Source: Actinidia chinensis (taxonomy: Eukaryota; Streptophyta; Magnoliopsida; Ericales; Actinidiaceae). Taken from it: a stretch of 25,000 bases of DNA. The notes beneath the pieces were generated by a model. The model was not told the origin of the DNA. It saw only the letters and a list, made by a program, of their open reading frames with translations, and did no database searches. The DNA is taken from positions 2,501 through 27,500 of the forward strand of contig VIGQ01000704.1 in assembly GCA_009663005.1 (NCBI GenBank). Direction: 5' to 3'. Both the position numbers and the translations under genes were made by a program. Each line of letters opens with the position of its first letter. The first letter of the stretch is position 1. This document shows, piece after piece, positions 7,449 through 17,513 of this stretch.

Positions 7449-9516
7449 ATGATCATCTCACAGCACAGAGGCATGCATCTTAATTCTGGAATCCTCAATT
7501 TAGACTTGTGCGCTCTCTCTCTCTCTGTCTCTCTGAATTAATTTTGACTTTTAAGTTTCAAATTTTTGGGCTAGTCAGTTTGGTTTCTATCTACGATTGG
7601 TGACACATCCCATTACAAGGATTGGGGGGAGTTCGCAGTCCGTAAGTCATGCACGCTTTTCAAAGCTAAATGAGTAAGCCCTCCTTGAAGAGGAGATTTT
7701 AGCGAGTCCTACGAACCTATAAATGAGTGAGAGGGGTACTAATTAAGCTGAACACTGGCCATTACATCTAGCTGTCGATCCCACCAAATCATTTCTTTTG
7801 TTGGACGTAAGTTCTACTAGATCTAGTTAATTATTTGACCCTAATTGTATTAATGGCATTGAGTAGTAGTAGAATATGTTGGGTTTTGATTGTTCGCTGT
7901 TTGGTCTCCATGTTGATATTTGTTGATAGATCAAGTGACCACTAGCATGTTGACTGCATGAGTTTGTTTGGTATTCTCCCAAGAAACTAACACACTTTGT
8001 ACCATGGGGGGACAAGGTGGAAAAAAAAAGAGGCGTCATTTAAGAAATTAAAGCCTTAATTCAATTCTTAGCAATAAGCAAAACATTTAAGAACATTATT
8101 CTTCAATCTGCCTCAGGTTTTTATTATGGCACAAATGTATTTTAGCATTGCTTTTTTAAAAGACATACGCTTATTTATCTTCTCTTCTTCTTTTTAATAT
8201 GGGACTTGGCCCTTAACATACTTTATCCAACTGTGGGGTTATCTTTTATAAACATAGAGTGAATTTTTGTTCCATTTTTTTTTTCTTTTCAGGTGTTACT
8301 GTTATTTTGAAAAATCAATTGCAGGTCATCGGGGGCGAGCTTCTCGACACTATTGACCTTCCCTCCATTTACCAAAATTGTGGTTACTTGCAAGTCGGAT
8401 TATACTTTCATCTACTATTTTTTGGTTTTTTTTGGCAATAGTGAGCCCGAAACAGTGGTTATTTATCGTTATAGAGAGAGAGTATGCCTTTATCAACAGT
8501 CAAACATGAATGGATCAACTTGCATTTGTATTGGTTTAGAAAAATATTAAGATTTATATGATGTAATTTTGAAAGTAAGGCTTGAATGTCAATTATGCAT
8601 ATGGAAATATATTTTTTTGTGATACATAACAGATGATTGTTTCTTAACTTGAATGATCAATCGGAATAAGCAAATTGCTATGTTTTTTATAAATTCACTA
8701 GTAGGCTTTGAGAGGAGTAAGGGTTAAGTTAATTCGGGTGTGTTTCAGTAGTAAGAGGGTTACATGAAGTTCGGTTGGATTATGTTGTAAAATGCCTTTA
8801 TACGCATGGGTAATTTCCAGATTTGCAAACATCAATCTTTTGAAATACCTTAGCACTCAGGCCGAAGTTCCTTCTTAAGGTTTTTCCCTTTTTTGTAACC
8901 TAAGCCAAGTGGAGATGACTATTATTGCTTTTTTTTCAGGGAAAATGGTTCTAATGGGTTAGTTTGTTTTAAATTTAATTTAAGATGTAGGTCTAAAATG
9001 TTGTGGTGTTTGGAGTGAGTATAAAGGCAGAATGACCATTCTGATGTTTGAAATGAAGAATTGAGGTGATTATGACATTCCTAAACCATTTGTGATGCAA
9101 ACGTGACATTTTAACATTTTGTTGGGTTCATGATGCTGCTATATTTCTTCTTACTATTCTTATGGAATAAACCATCGTTTTGTTTGAGATAGGAGAGAAA
9201 GAATCGGTGAGGATCTCTAAGCGCGGGGGAACGATCAAGGAGTGTGTTTTTATATTGGAGGGGATTCTGATCAGGAAAACCATTTCAGGTTCTTACGCTG
9301 GTACAGGTTGTCGAAATGTTAGTCGTGATTGGAAAAAGCTCTAGAGTGGGTGATCGTATGCACTTCGAGTACATTACACTACTGTTGGGATAGAAAAGAA
9401 GTAAAGCCTATTATCAATGGGGGCGGTTTTCCTTGCGGTCAAGATTTTGGTTGAATGTTCGTCCATTCCTTTTGAACAACACGATTTGAGTTCCAATAGT
9501 AGTAGACTTACTTGAT
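7449..9516. other. Intergenic, no supported gene
   Basis: A short CT-repeat lies at 7513-7534. Otherwise this is AT-rich sequence with only short open frames on either strand that resemble nothing I know. A G/C-richer patch at about 9185-9480 has a short open stretch but no recognisable domain. The right edge is the target site of the LTR element inserted at 9522. Confidence 0.4.
7513..7534 (+). repeat. CT microsatellite
   Basis: About ten CT dinucleotides, interrupted once by GT. Confidence 0.85.
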
Positions 9517-9521
9517 CAAAG
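9517..9521. repeat. Left target-site duplication (CAAAG)
   Basis: CAAAG directly abuts the left LTR and is repeated immediately after the right LTR at 13292-13296. Five bases is the expected length for LTR-retrotransposon integration. Confidence 0.78.
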
Positions 9522-9825
9522 TTTTGTGCCCAAGGACTAGTCACTAGTCAGTTTAACGATATCAACCACACACACAAGAGTACAGATATACGTGGTTCGA
9601 ACCAATCGCTAAATCCACGGAGAGGAACAAATTAATCTCACTATCTCAAGAATGAATTACAATGAGTTACAATAAGCGGAGATCTTCTCCATCACATTCT
9701 CAGGAACTCTCTCATCTCTCCCCATCTCCACTGTCTCTCTTGATCTCCAAGCCCACACACCCTCTCTGCTCTCTGTGCTATCAAGGAACCATATAAACCC
9801 CCCAATACATAGCCCTCACTCTCAG

Positions 9826-9859
<34 letters not shown>

Positions 9860-10218
9860 AGTAATTCCAAGGATACATTTGTCCGCATATCTCTTCCTCT
9901 AGCAAAACACCTTCCATTGATAGAAATCTAGATCAGAGAAGATGAGCTCATGGCTGAGCCTCATTCGTGCCTCCCATTGCTTGACCATGGAGGAGAGGGA
10001 GCCTCCATCTGAGACTTCTCTCGGCCGCCTTCTGGACAAAAAAAACTGGCAGCTTCTCTCTCTTCTCATTTCTCTTTTTTCTTTCTTTTCTTCCGTCTAG
10101 AAGGGATATGAATGGTTGGTTTATGGGCTTGGGCGTTGGGTGCATTGGGATGCTTGAGCTCCAATTGGGTTGGGCCTCATGGGTTGGGTGGGCTTTCTTC
10201 TTGGGCGGGATCCCAACA
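9522..10218 (-). repeat. 3' LTR (left copy) of the non-autonomous element
   Basis: On the minus strand it begins TGTTGGGATCCCGCC at 10218 and runs to 9522, where the terminal bases have decayed. It matches the 12592-13291 copy along its whole length, for example ATATCAACCACACACACAAG, CCCCCCAATACATAG, ATGCTGTGTGCTCC and GACCATGGAGGA. Differences are largely one- or two-base indels. Confidence 0.88.
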
Positions 10219-10233
10219 ATCTCCCCCTCCCCC
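10219..10233 (-). other. Polypurine tract of the non-autonomous element
   Basis: The minus strand reads GGGGGAGGGGGAGAT immediately upstream of the LTR start TGTTGGG. This is 15 bases of nearly pure purine and fixes the element's orientation. Confidence 0.8.
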
Positions 10234-10890
10234 ATGGAGGGTACTCTGAATTTCTCAAGGTTATCCATCACCGACAACTTCTGGACAGCTCACCTGTAAG
10301 ATCTTATGCCAACGGAACAGTATCCGAGATACGTTACCTCTTCAATGGGCACCTCCACTTCCCACGAAGTAGTGAATGCACTTTCAAACCGAAGTGCCTG
10401 ACCTTCTCACTTAGGTGCCCTGCTCCCCTCACCGAGTGTGGTCTGCAAAGTACGTTCGCTTTGCAAGTCAATCGGACTCCATCTCTCCTCCCTTGTGTGC
10501 ACCATTGGAGAATCACCGCCACTATCTTGAGCGAAAGAGACTCGTTTCGGCGACACGCGCCTGTCGTTGTGCTCGACTCTGTCCTCTTTCTCTGAGCTTC
10601 TTCATGGACTTCCTGGCACTGGTTTCACCTTCTCGTATTTGGCCCAAACTGCCGCACGATCCCAAAGTATCTCCTTGCGCTCCTTACCACTCCGGATCCT
10701 TCAAGTAACATCCTTCTGATATCCCTGCGCTTGCTTTTGTGTGCTGCTGTGCAACGTTTGCTTCTTGCGTCTCATTCACTTGCTAATACCACTGGACCTA
10801 TGTCGGACAGCCAGCTCTCCTGTCTGGACAGTCCTCCCTCATCGGATAGCCTTCCATCTTCCTTCTCTGTAGCTTCTCCCCTTTTCCTTT
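10234..10890 (-). other. Interior 3' part of the element, pol deleted
   Basis: This is where integrase, reverse transcriptase and RNase H should be. None of their motifs is visible on the minus strand. The GC content is higher than in the surroundings, which fits former coding or leader sequence. The last approximately 100 bp before the polypurine tract are probably the untranslated tail. Open frames on the plus strand here (10170-10708) have no recognisable similarity and are taken as chance. Confidence 0.5.
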
Positions 10891-10904
10891 GGAAACTCTG
10901 AGTA

Positions 10905-10957
<53 letters not shown>

Positions 10958-11131
10958 ACCTGTCCCTTACCCCGGTCACCTTCATGGATACCCGTCTGCC
11001 ATCGGAACCGGACTTTCCTTTGCCAACAATCGCGTCGTTACCATCCGTACAGTCCGCTCGCATGCTACATTGGAATAACACCTCTCTGTCTCGGCACAAG
11101 TGGTAGCAATTCCTGAATCAGAATCCAATCT
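10891..11131 (-). pseudogene. copia protease / pre-integrase remnant
   Basis: Minus strand near 11130-11106 reads ESDWIL and then, one base out of frame, DSG-I-A, the aspartic protease active-site region. One G appears lost from the GG before ATTCAGG. Downstream, pieces such as MADG and MKVTGVRDRF (about 11000-10955) match the usual stretch between the protease and the pre-integrase domain. Similarity fades before 10890. Frames change repeatedly, so no product is possible as read. Confidence 0.65.
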
Positions 11132-11199
11132 GACTCTTCATCTGCCGATGCTGCTAGGAGAAATCACTCCATCCACACCCATCCTTGTTGTTGTTGCTG

Positions 11200-11576
11200 C
11201 CCTCTGAATACTGATCTTTCTTTGTTCCTCGGACAATTCTTCTTGTCCCCTCCTGGTCGCAATAAAAGCATTTCAAGTGCGACCTCTGGCTTTTGCCCTC
11301 CGCCATCTCTGCCGGTATCTCTTCCTGACCCCTTCTCTTGACCTCTGTGACCTCCTTCTTGAGACCTCTTCTCTGGCCTCTTTCTTTTGACCTCTTTTTG
11401 TGGCTCTCTGGGAAAAAAAAAAACAAAAAACCTCACTCCGTTTGTTTCCTCCACTGTAGTCTCTCTCTGACAGCTCACCAAGCCTTCTCATTAAGGCCTT
11501 TGTGTTCTGAGATGTCTTCTCCCGGGACATCTCCTTCATTTATCCACAACCCATGAGCACTCGTCTCAAGCGTGCT

Positions 11577-11607
<31 letters not shown>

Positions 11608-11860
11608 GGTCTGATCTGGCAACACCATCTATCGTGCTACAGATGAACACCTTGTGTCCAATGCATTGTCTGATTTTGCCCAATCGTCTTTTTTCCCCTG
11701 TTCATCTTCCTTTGTGTACTTCATCATTGGTTTGTCACAGGCGTAATCCGCATCTGAAAGCATGCTTAGGACTCTCCAAATTAACTCCGGCCGTCTTACG
11801 TCTCCAAATGGAACAAATCTTTGAAAGCGACTTCGCGGATGAAAATCCGGAATGTCAAGA
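11200..11860 (-). pseudogene. copia gag remnant with CCHC zinc knuckle
   Basis: Gag is the capsid-like protein that packages element RNA. On the minus strand, SIWRRKTAGV (about 11825-11795) matches the N-terminal W-R-R-K region of copia Gag. KYTKEDEQGKKDDWAKSDNA (about 11725-11650) matches its conserved acidic/basic stretch, and CFYCDQEG followed out of frame by KKNCPRNKE (11276-11225) is the nucleic-acid-binding zinc knuckle. Stops and at least three frame changes interrupt it. The zinc-knuckle frameshift removes the His position. A Lys/Arg/Glu-rich linker (11290-11480) lies before the knuckle. Confidence 0.75.
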
Positions 11861-12577
11861 AACTAGAAAGGGGCTTTTTTTGTCAAAAGTCAGACACTTG
11901 TAGGACCCAAATTGATTTAAATCAAACTCAGGGACTAAATTGCAATTTCCAAAATTCAGGGACCAATCTTTAATTAACAGAAAGTCCGGGAAAAAGTGCA
12001 ATTTACTGTTTTGGTCCGCTCTTCAGGCCGGTCAACGTCTGGTCATGGTCAACGTCGTGGTCAACTCGGCTCAGTTGGCTCATGGTCACGGGCTCGGTCA
12101 ACGCCAGTCCACGGCTCGGTTGACTGGGTCAAAGCTGTGGTTACCTGGTCAATGATTTTTTTTTTTTTTAAATCCCCAACATCATCATTCTTCTTTCTTT
12201 TTCTTTTCTCTTTTTCCTTTTTCTTTTTCTTTTTACTATTCTTTCATAATATGTTTTCCCATGGCCCTTTTTTCTCTTGAAATGACAGACTCCCGTCTCT
12301 AGGCGCGTGCAGGGCGCGTGGGGCGCGTGGAAAAAAAATCCATTCGTCTTCTAACCTCTGTCGCGCGTGGGGTGCGTGGATCTAAACGCACCGAACTCAG
12401 GCGGCACTGAGGGCTGCGTCCGACGTCCGATTTTGACGCGGTTTGGTGCTGGATTTTCTCTCGCGAGACGAATCGGGTGGTATGCTCAACGCTTTTTTTT
12501 AGCATTTTTTGAATTTGGTCAAAATTCGAAATCGGCTTCCCGTTCGCCGCCGAAATCTCTCCCGTTGACTCGAACTT
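11861..12577 (-). other. Untranslated leader of the non-autonomous element
   Basis: Lies between the PBS and gag on the minus strand. It holds a polypurine stretch on the minus strand (12186-12240), a GC-rich part with repeated GCGCGTGG words (12301-12380), and a cluster of TTGACC cores (12030-12152). No domain is recognisable in the short open frames. Confidence 0.6.
12030..12152 (-). promoter_or_regulatory. Cluster of six TTGACC (W-box core) motifs
   Basis: GGTCAA occurs on the plus strand at 12030, 12047, 12059, 12096, 12127 and 12147, which reads TTGACC on the minus, sense, strand of the element. TTGAC(C/T) is the core bound by WRKY transcription factors. Six copies in 123 bp looks far above chance. 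The position in the transcribed leader is downstream of the LTR promoter, so an enhancer role is an inference. The motif could instead be a simple degenerate repeat of GGTCAACG. Confidence 0.5.
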
Positions 12578-12589
12578 GGCCGGATACCA
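12578..12589 (-). other. Primer binding site, degraded initiator-Met type
   Basis: Minus strand TGGTATCCGGCC, two bases after the LTR end, matches TGGTATCAGAGCC except for a small change in the middle. Confidence 0.72.
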
Positions 12590-12591
12590 AT

Positions 12592-13291
12592 TGGTTGTGG
12601 GCCCAAGGAACTAGTCACCAGTCACGTTCTAACCATATCAACCACACACACAAGATACATATATCTGGTTTCGACTCAATCTGCCTACTCCACGGAGGAC
12701 AAATAATTCACTCTCTCATGAATGAATTACAATTAGTACAGTAGGGATGAGCTCATCTCCACTCACCTCTCAGGCACTCGCTCATCTCTCACTATCTCAC
12801 TGTCTCTCTCTGATCTCACAGTCACACAAACCTCTCTGCTCTCTGTGCTCTCAAAGGCACCTAGCAAACCCCCCAATACATAGCCTCACTCTCAGCCCTC
12901 TTACCACAGCAAAAACATGCTGTGTGCTCCGAGTAATCCCCAAGGATTACATTTCTGCTCCGCCTATCTCTTCCTCCTAGGCAACTCTCTCAATTTATAG
13001 AACTCATATCAGAGAAGATGAGCTCTGGCTGAGCTCATTCGTGCCGCCATTGTTGACCATGGAGGATGAGGGAGCCTCCGATCTGAGACTTTCCTCTCGC
13101 CGCCGTCTCTGACAGAAACTGGCAGCTTTCTCTCTCTTCTCCTCTTCTCTTTTTTCTTTCTTTCTTCGTCCTAGAAGGAATTAATTGGTTGGTTTTAGGG
13201 CTTTGGCTTGGTTGTCATGGGCGTGGGCTTCAATTGGGGTGGGCCTCATGGGTTGGTTTTGTGCTTTCTTCAATTGGGCTGGATCCCAACA
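12592..13291 (-). repeat. 5' LTR (right copy) of the non-autonomous element
   Basis: Minus strand begins TGTTGGGATCC at 13291 and ends CCACAACCA at 12592. It would supply the promoter and transcription start. The minus-strand TTTATAT of the other LTR (near 9795) is not preserved here, so a TATA box cannot be assigned with confidence. Confidence 0.87.
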
Positions 13292-13296
13292 CAAAG
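13292..13296. repeat. Right target-site duplication (CAAAG)
   Basis: Identical to 9517-9521 on the other side of the element. Confidence 0.78.
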
Positions 13297-15019
13297 TTCC
13301 ATCATTTGCTTTATTTTTCAAAATTCTAAGATACAATACATATTTGTTGATGGATTGAATTATTTCCATACTGCTTTGGAGTTGGGATGTCATACACAGT
13401 TTGATAGAAAATATGAAATATACCTAGAGTTTGAAGAGAGAATATGAAATTTTCCTAGTGTGTATAAATCATTCCAGTCCTCAACATGAACATAATAAAC
13501 AGTCTTATCGTATTCACTAATTAAGCTCTAGATAGTGGCCATGTCATCAAAATTGGCACAGGACAAGTGATCCTTTAAAAGGTCACTCCTATTAAGATTA
13601 TATTATATGATAACTACAAAGATTCTAAGTAAGCCCAAAACTCGTATCCAATTCGTACTAAATCAACAATGTTATACACAAAGTACACCAATATTCATAA
13701 CCGAATTTTCCCTATACATATATTCATTGAGACACAGTGATTAAAAATTAAAACAGGACACACATCAATGGCATTTTTTGAAGTGCGTAAAAATATTACA
13801 AGTATTTTGATATTCGTGAAACGTGCACTAGAATTTAAATTAATTTTAGTATTATTTTATATAATCGCCTACTTAATAACAATCATTTTCAAGAATCTAT
13901 TAGTTAACACGACTCATACATAATGATGTCAAAAGTTAAATTTCAACAGAAAATAAATGACAAACGCCCCCCATTAAAGGCCATGTTTGATACAGAATTT
14001 TAATTGGATTAGCAAATTCAATTCTTCCGAATAGGATTATTATTCTAAAAAAATCAATTAGGAATAACACCTCCCATGTATTCAGAATTTTTTATTTTTG
14101 GATAACATCCCCTGGACTACCCGTCCCGAGTTTATTTTTTTTCGCTAGGATGGCTAAAAGTGAGCCCCCAGTAGTAGGCCGTTCAATTCTATCTTCAAAG
14201 TTTTTGTTATAATCCCTATCTTCAAAGTTGTTATCATTATGGGCCAAAGTGAGCAACATATTTGAAAGTAGAGACAAATCGTGAAAACAAATTAAGGTCC
14301 CACAAGCTAGCCATTAGAAAGCATCATCCAAAGTAACAGGATTACTACGTACCTCACAGAAGCTGGAGAACATTTTTGTCTCACGCTATGGACGTGCTTA
14401 GTTTGCCGTCTAAGCACTTTCTTGAAGGACAACAGGTTTTTAAAATTGTAAGCTAAAACACACAAATGAAGCACACAGGGTTTGATGGCAGGGAACTGGT
14501 CAATTGGCAATGGTTTCTCAACAAACAAATTGGTATTAAAATCAGGAGATTCTCACTTTGAAACACTATTTGCTCTAGCATGTATGCTTTATTCCTCTAG
14601 TCTTGTTTAGGTTGTTATTTTATAGGCCAAAATGCTTGTGGTTTGTTGAGCATTTTCCGTAATTTTTGGTAGGGTAAAAAAAGTAAAAGGGCGAAATATA
14701 ATTTGGAATTTCATTTAGCTTTTAAAACAGTTGGGGTTCATTTAACTTTTAGAAAAGTTGTTCACTATCTTTTAGGGGAAAAAAATTGATGTGGAAATTA
14801 TTCGAGGGAGCACGACAAAGAGGAAGGTGTGGGGTAGTGGGAATGATTAGAAAATCGAGTGTAGACATAGCGGTGGCTGATGGCATGTGTTTGGGCAACT
14901 GAGGACAAGATAGTGATAAAGAAAGACCCGGTGCTATTCTAGAATTGTTCTCCGACGGTCAAGTTAGTAACCAATAGTAAGAGATAGAGAAAATGCGTAC
15001 GCAGACAGAGAAAGGTCTT
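13297..15019. other. Intergenic, AT-rich, no supported gene
   Basis: No recognisable coding region. A perfect 8-bp inverted repeat, GTGCTTAG/CTAAGCAC with an 8-base loop, is at 14394-14417. A stretch at 13975-14100 opens like a small DNA element (GGCCATGTTTGATACAGAATTTT) and has a similar direct copy of CATGT-TCAGAATTTT at its right end, but no clear inverted terminal repeats. Confidence 0.4.
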
Positions 15020-15650
15020 GGCCTTTTAGAGTGCAGTTTGCACGTTCATCGATGCTGCCAATTGCATGTTAATGCTAAGTGCCGGACGCAATCATGCCCC
15101 TAAGGCATTGTTTGGTAGCTAGCCTATCACTTAATCGGGGTTTGGACCAAAGGCGTGCGGGTGACTAGAAAACGCGTCGTGTACTCTAGCCCTTTACCTT
15201 AACATGTCCTGGGTTTCGTCCGCCGGGTCACATTCTCCGGCTTAGTTTCTGCGGAGGATCGCTAACCTTGCTATGACGCCATGATGTCCGGCCAGGGCGC
15301 TCGCCCTACCTAGATTGGTAATGATAGTATATTTTTACCCTTCCAAATTTCCGCTAGCTCACATGAACTTTCGTTTCAGTTATCGAGGTTATAGGAACTA
15401 GTTGTGATGTTCTTTATTATGGGGAGCTCAGACACATGAGCTCCTTCTGTCCTGTAATTAGTTCCCTTACTATCCATAGTTGTCCTTTCAATTTCCTACT
15501 ATGCCACGCGTGGTCCATTGCGTTACCCAGAGGTTTGATTTAGCGGGACTGTAGCCATTTCATGCCACATGTCGATGCAAAATCGCTTCGATACAATTAG
15601 GAATGCGGAATGCAAAGTATCCTTATGTCTTGTTTTCCGCGTGTCCGCTT
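15020..15650. other. GC-richer island of unknown origin
   Basis: About 630 bp clearly richer in G and C than the flanks, with stops in all frames. It includes GTTTCGTCCGCCGGGTCAC (15214-15232) and a perfect hairpin GGAGCTCA/TGAGCTCC with a 6-base loop at 15423-15444. I recognise neither a gene nor an organellar sequence. Confidence 0.35.
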
Positions 15651-16330
15651 GCAAAATATCTAAATAGTGAACTCCTTTGTGCAAATTTATTCATTGATTT
15701 TTAAATTTTTGTTTGTTTTTAGTAATTTTTCTTTTATTGTTGCTCAAAATTTTATAATTTTTTGTTAACCAAAGATAAACAGAGTAATCTGAAAATATGT
15801 AAAAAATTTATCAAAGTTGAAAAAAATTACAAAAACGAACAATATGTTTTACTTAGAATACATTTAAAATGATTTTTTTTATCTTTAAACTTTTTATGAT
15901 TACTATTCTCAAGATAATTTTTTTAAAAAAATTTAAAACTATGATCAACTTAATTTTTTTTCTAAAAACAAAAAAAAATTTAAAATGTAACATGCCAAAT
16001 TAGCTAGCTCGATCTTAGTTTGGAAAAGAAATAATTTTAGGATTAATTTTAGTTGGGACTCAGTACAGGATTGATTTTGAGATAAGTCTTACATACGAAG
16101 AAGGCTCATTTTCGGTAGTACTTATTACAAAAAAGCTCTTAAAAATAAGCCAACAAAAAAATTATCTTAAAAAAAGCTATTTGGTTGGTGTTTGGCACCA
16201 CTTTAAAGCTAAAAAAAACGAAAAAACTCTCCAAACTTCAAAATCGACTGATAAATCAAAATGATAATCAAGACCCAACTGAGAATTCAACTCATAATTG
16301 GGATTTTTGTCTCTAATTTTTGAAAATCAA
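15651..16330. other. AT-rich non-coding DNA
   Basis: Long runs of A and T on both strands, with no coding or RNA gene. Words such as GTTTGGCACCACTTTAAAGCT near 16191 resemble ends of small non-autonomous elements, but I could not pair the ends. Confidence 0.4.
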
Positions 16331-16337
16331 CACAAAA

Positions 16338-16640
16338 TCAGACAATCTTGGAAGTTGCGCGACCAGACCTTCTTGTTTTGGTCGGTTTGAATGACGACGA
16401 TCTTCTGGTAGGTGATGAATTTCCTCGATGGAGTCTAAGAGAGAGAATCATCGCGTCCCTCTCTATCACGGCAATGGCAGATCGGATCAGATCTCGGGCG
16501 AGGAGCCAATGGTCTCTTCGATGAGATGGCAGTTGACGGCGTCGGCGTCGGTGTCGGAGGTGGTGGGAAGTGCTTGGCGCTTCTCTGCACAAAACACTTG
16601 CCCTCTCTCTTTGATTAGTCTGGAATAGAAGAGAGAGAAG
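16338..16640. other. GC-rich 300-bp island, possible exon or captured fragment
   Basis: An abrupt GC-rich block inside more than 2 kb of AT-rich DNA. The minus strand starts with a pyrimidine-rich CTTCTCTCTCTTCTATTCC and has an 84-codon open frame (16592-16338) rich in Arg, Ser and His. The plus strand also has a 66-codon frame (16428-16628). Neither resembles a protein I know. A 5' exon of an unknown minus-strand gene or a gene fragment carried by a transposon are both possible. Confidence 0.25.
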
Positions 16641-17513
16641 ATGCGTTAATTAGTTTTTGATAAAACTTAGTCGCTGTTTGAGCTATTTTTTTTTGTTTTA
16701 AAAATTAATTTAGATGTCTTAATTTTGGATTTGTTTTAATAATTCTTTTTTACTGTTTGATCAAAATTTTATAATTTTATAATTTTTTTGACAAGAGTAA
16801 TTTTAAAATGTAAAAATTTTGTTCACACTGGGAGAAAATATATTTAAAGAAAAAAGTTTAGTTTATGTGTTGGCTATAAATGAATTTGTTTTTTGTTTTT
16901 AGTGATTATTTTTTTGAATTTAAATAATTTTTTATATTTTTAAATTTTCAGATTTTTCTTATTAGGAGAAATCGAAAATATATTAAAGTTTTATAAGACA
17001 ATAAAAAAAGTCCACTAAAAATAAAAAACTCAAAAAACAAAAGCAAAAAACCCAATTAACTGACCTTAGATTTCATGAACCAACTTATTAAGTTCTATCG
17101 TATAAAATCAATGTGAAGTTTGAAATTGCATGAAAATATAGTTTTTAGACCAAAACTTTTGTATTATCTTTGTTTTTTACATATTTAAAAAGGTTAAAAT
17201 ATCATAACTTTTATTTTATACAATTGCACATTATTTCTTGAAAAAATCTATGTGTGAAACTTACTTGTTGGTATATATCAAATAAGACCAATATCTAAAT
17301 AAAAGTAAGCAAAATTAGAAAAAGAAATTTTAAAATCTAACTTTGGAACACAATTTGTTTTTTTTCGGGGGTGAATGAGCGTATATAAAAAAAAAAGAAA
17401 AAAGGAAAGATAATAAACACAAAATGTTTTAAACTTGAAAAATATTGTAATAGTTTTGGTTTATAATTTTGGGTTTATTCTACATTAAAAGTTGCAATGA
17501 GTTTAAATGTCAA
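16641..17513. other. AT-rich non-coding DNA
   Basis: T- and A-rich tracts with no gene seen. Confidence 0.4.

Larger units (their letters stand above)
9522..13291 (-). mobile_element. Non-autonomous copia-type LTR retrotransposon, complete ends
   Basis: Two direct repeats of about 700 bp (9522-10218 and 12592-13291) flank a 2.37-kb interior and are themselves flanked by CAAAG. Orientation is minus. Next to the right LTR the minus strand reads TGGTATCCGGCC, a decayed initiator-Met tRNA PBS. Next to the left LTR it reads GGGGGAGGGGGAGAT, a polypurine tract, directly before TGTTGGGATCC. The interior has, in minus-strand order, a long leader, a broken gag with a zinc knuckle, and a protease fragment. 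It then runs straight into the polypurine tract without integrase, reverse transcriptase or RNase H. The element therefore cannot move on its own. Intact ends and the target duplication show it was inserted as a unit, probably using proteins from a related element. Confidence 0.88.

Noticed and set aside
8259..8550. Possible exon after a TTTTCAG acceptor at about 8290
   Set aside because: The translated segments match no known family, and no donor or partner exon is visible.
9185..9480. Possible coding remnant (frame containing SVRISKRGG and CVFILEG)
   Set aside because: A faint resemblance to anonymous plant retroelement-linked proteins only; too short and quickly broken by stops.
9594..9610. 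GTGGTTCGAACCAATC resembling a tRNA B-box
   Set aside because: Sits inside an LTR, with no A-box or cloverleaf; no tRNA gene is present.
9948..10277. Minus-strand frame of 109 codons crossing the PPT and LTR
   Set aside because: It spans the PPT-LTR junction, which is untranslated in LTR elements. The lysine-rich part comes from pyrimidine tracts in the LTR.
10170..10708. Plus-strand frames of 141 and 97 codons
   Set aside because: They lie antisense across the LTR and interior of a minus-strand retroelement and show no known motif.
14307..14528. Minus-strand 73-codon frame with a CTGTGAG|GTACGTAG donor-like site
   Set aside because: No domain, no acceptor partner, and a short hairpin inside; not enough to call an exon.
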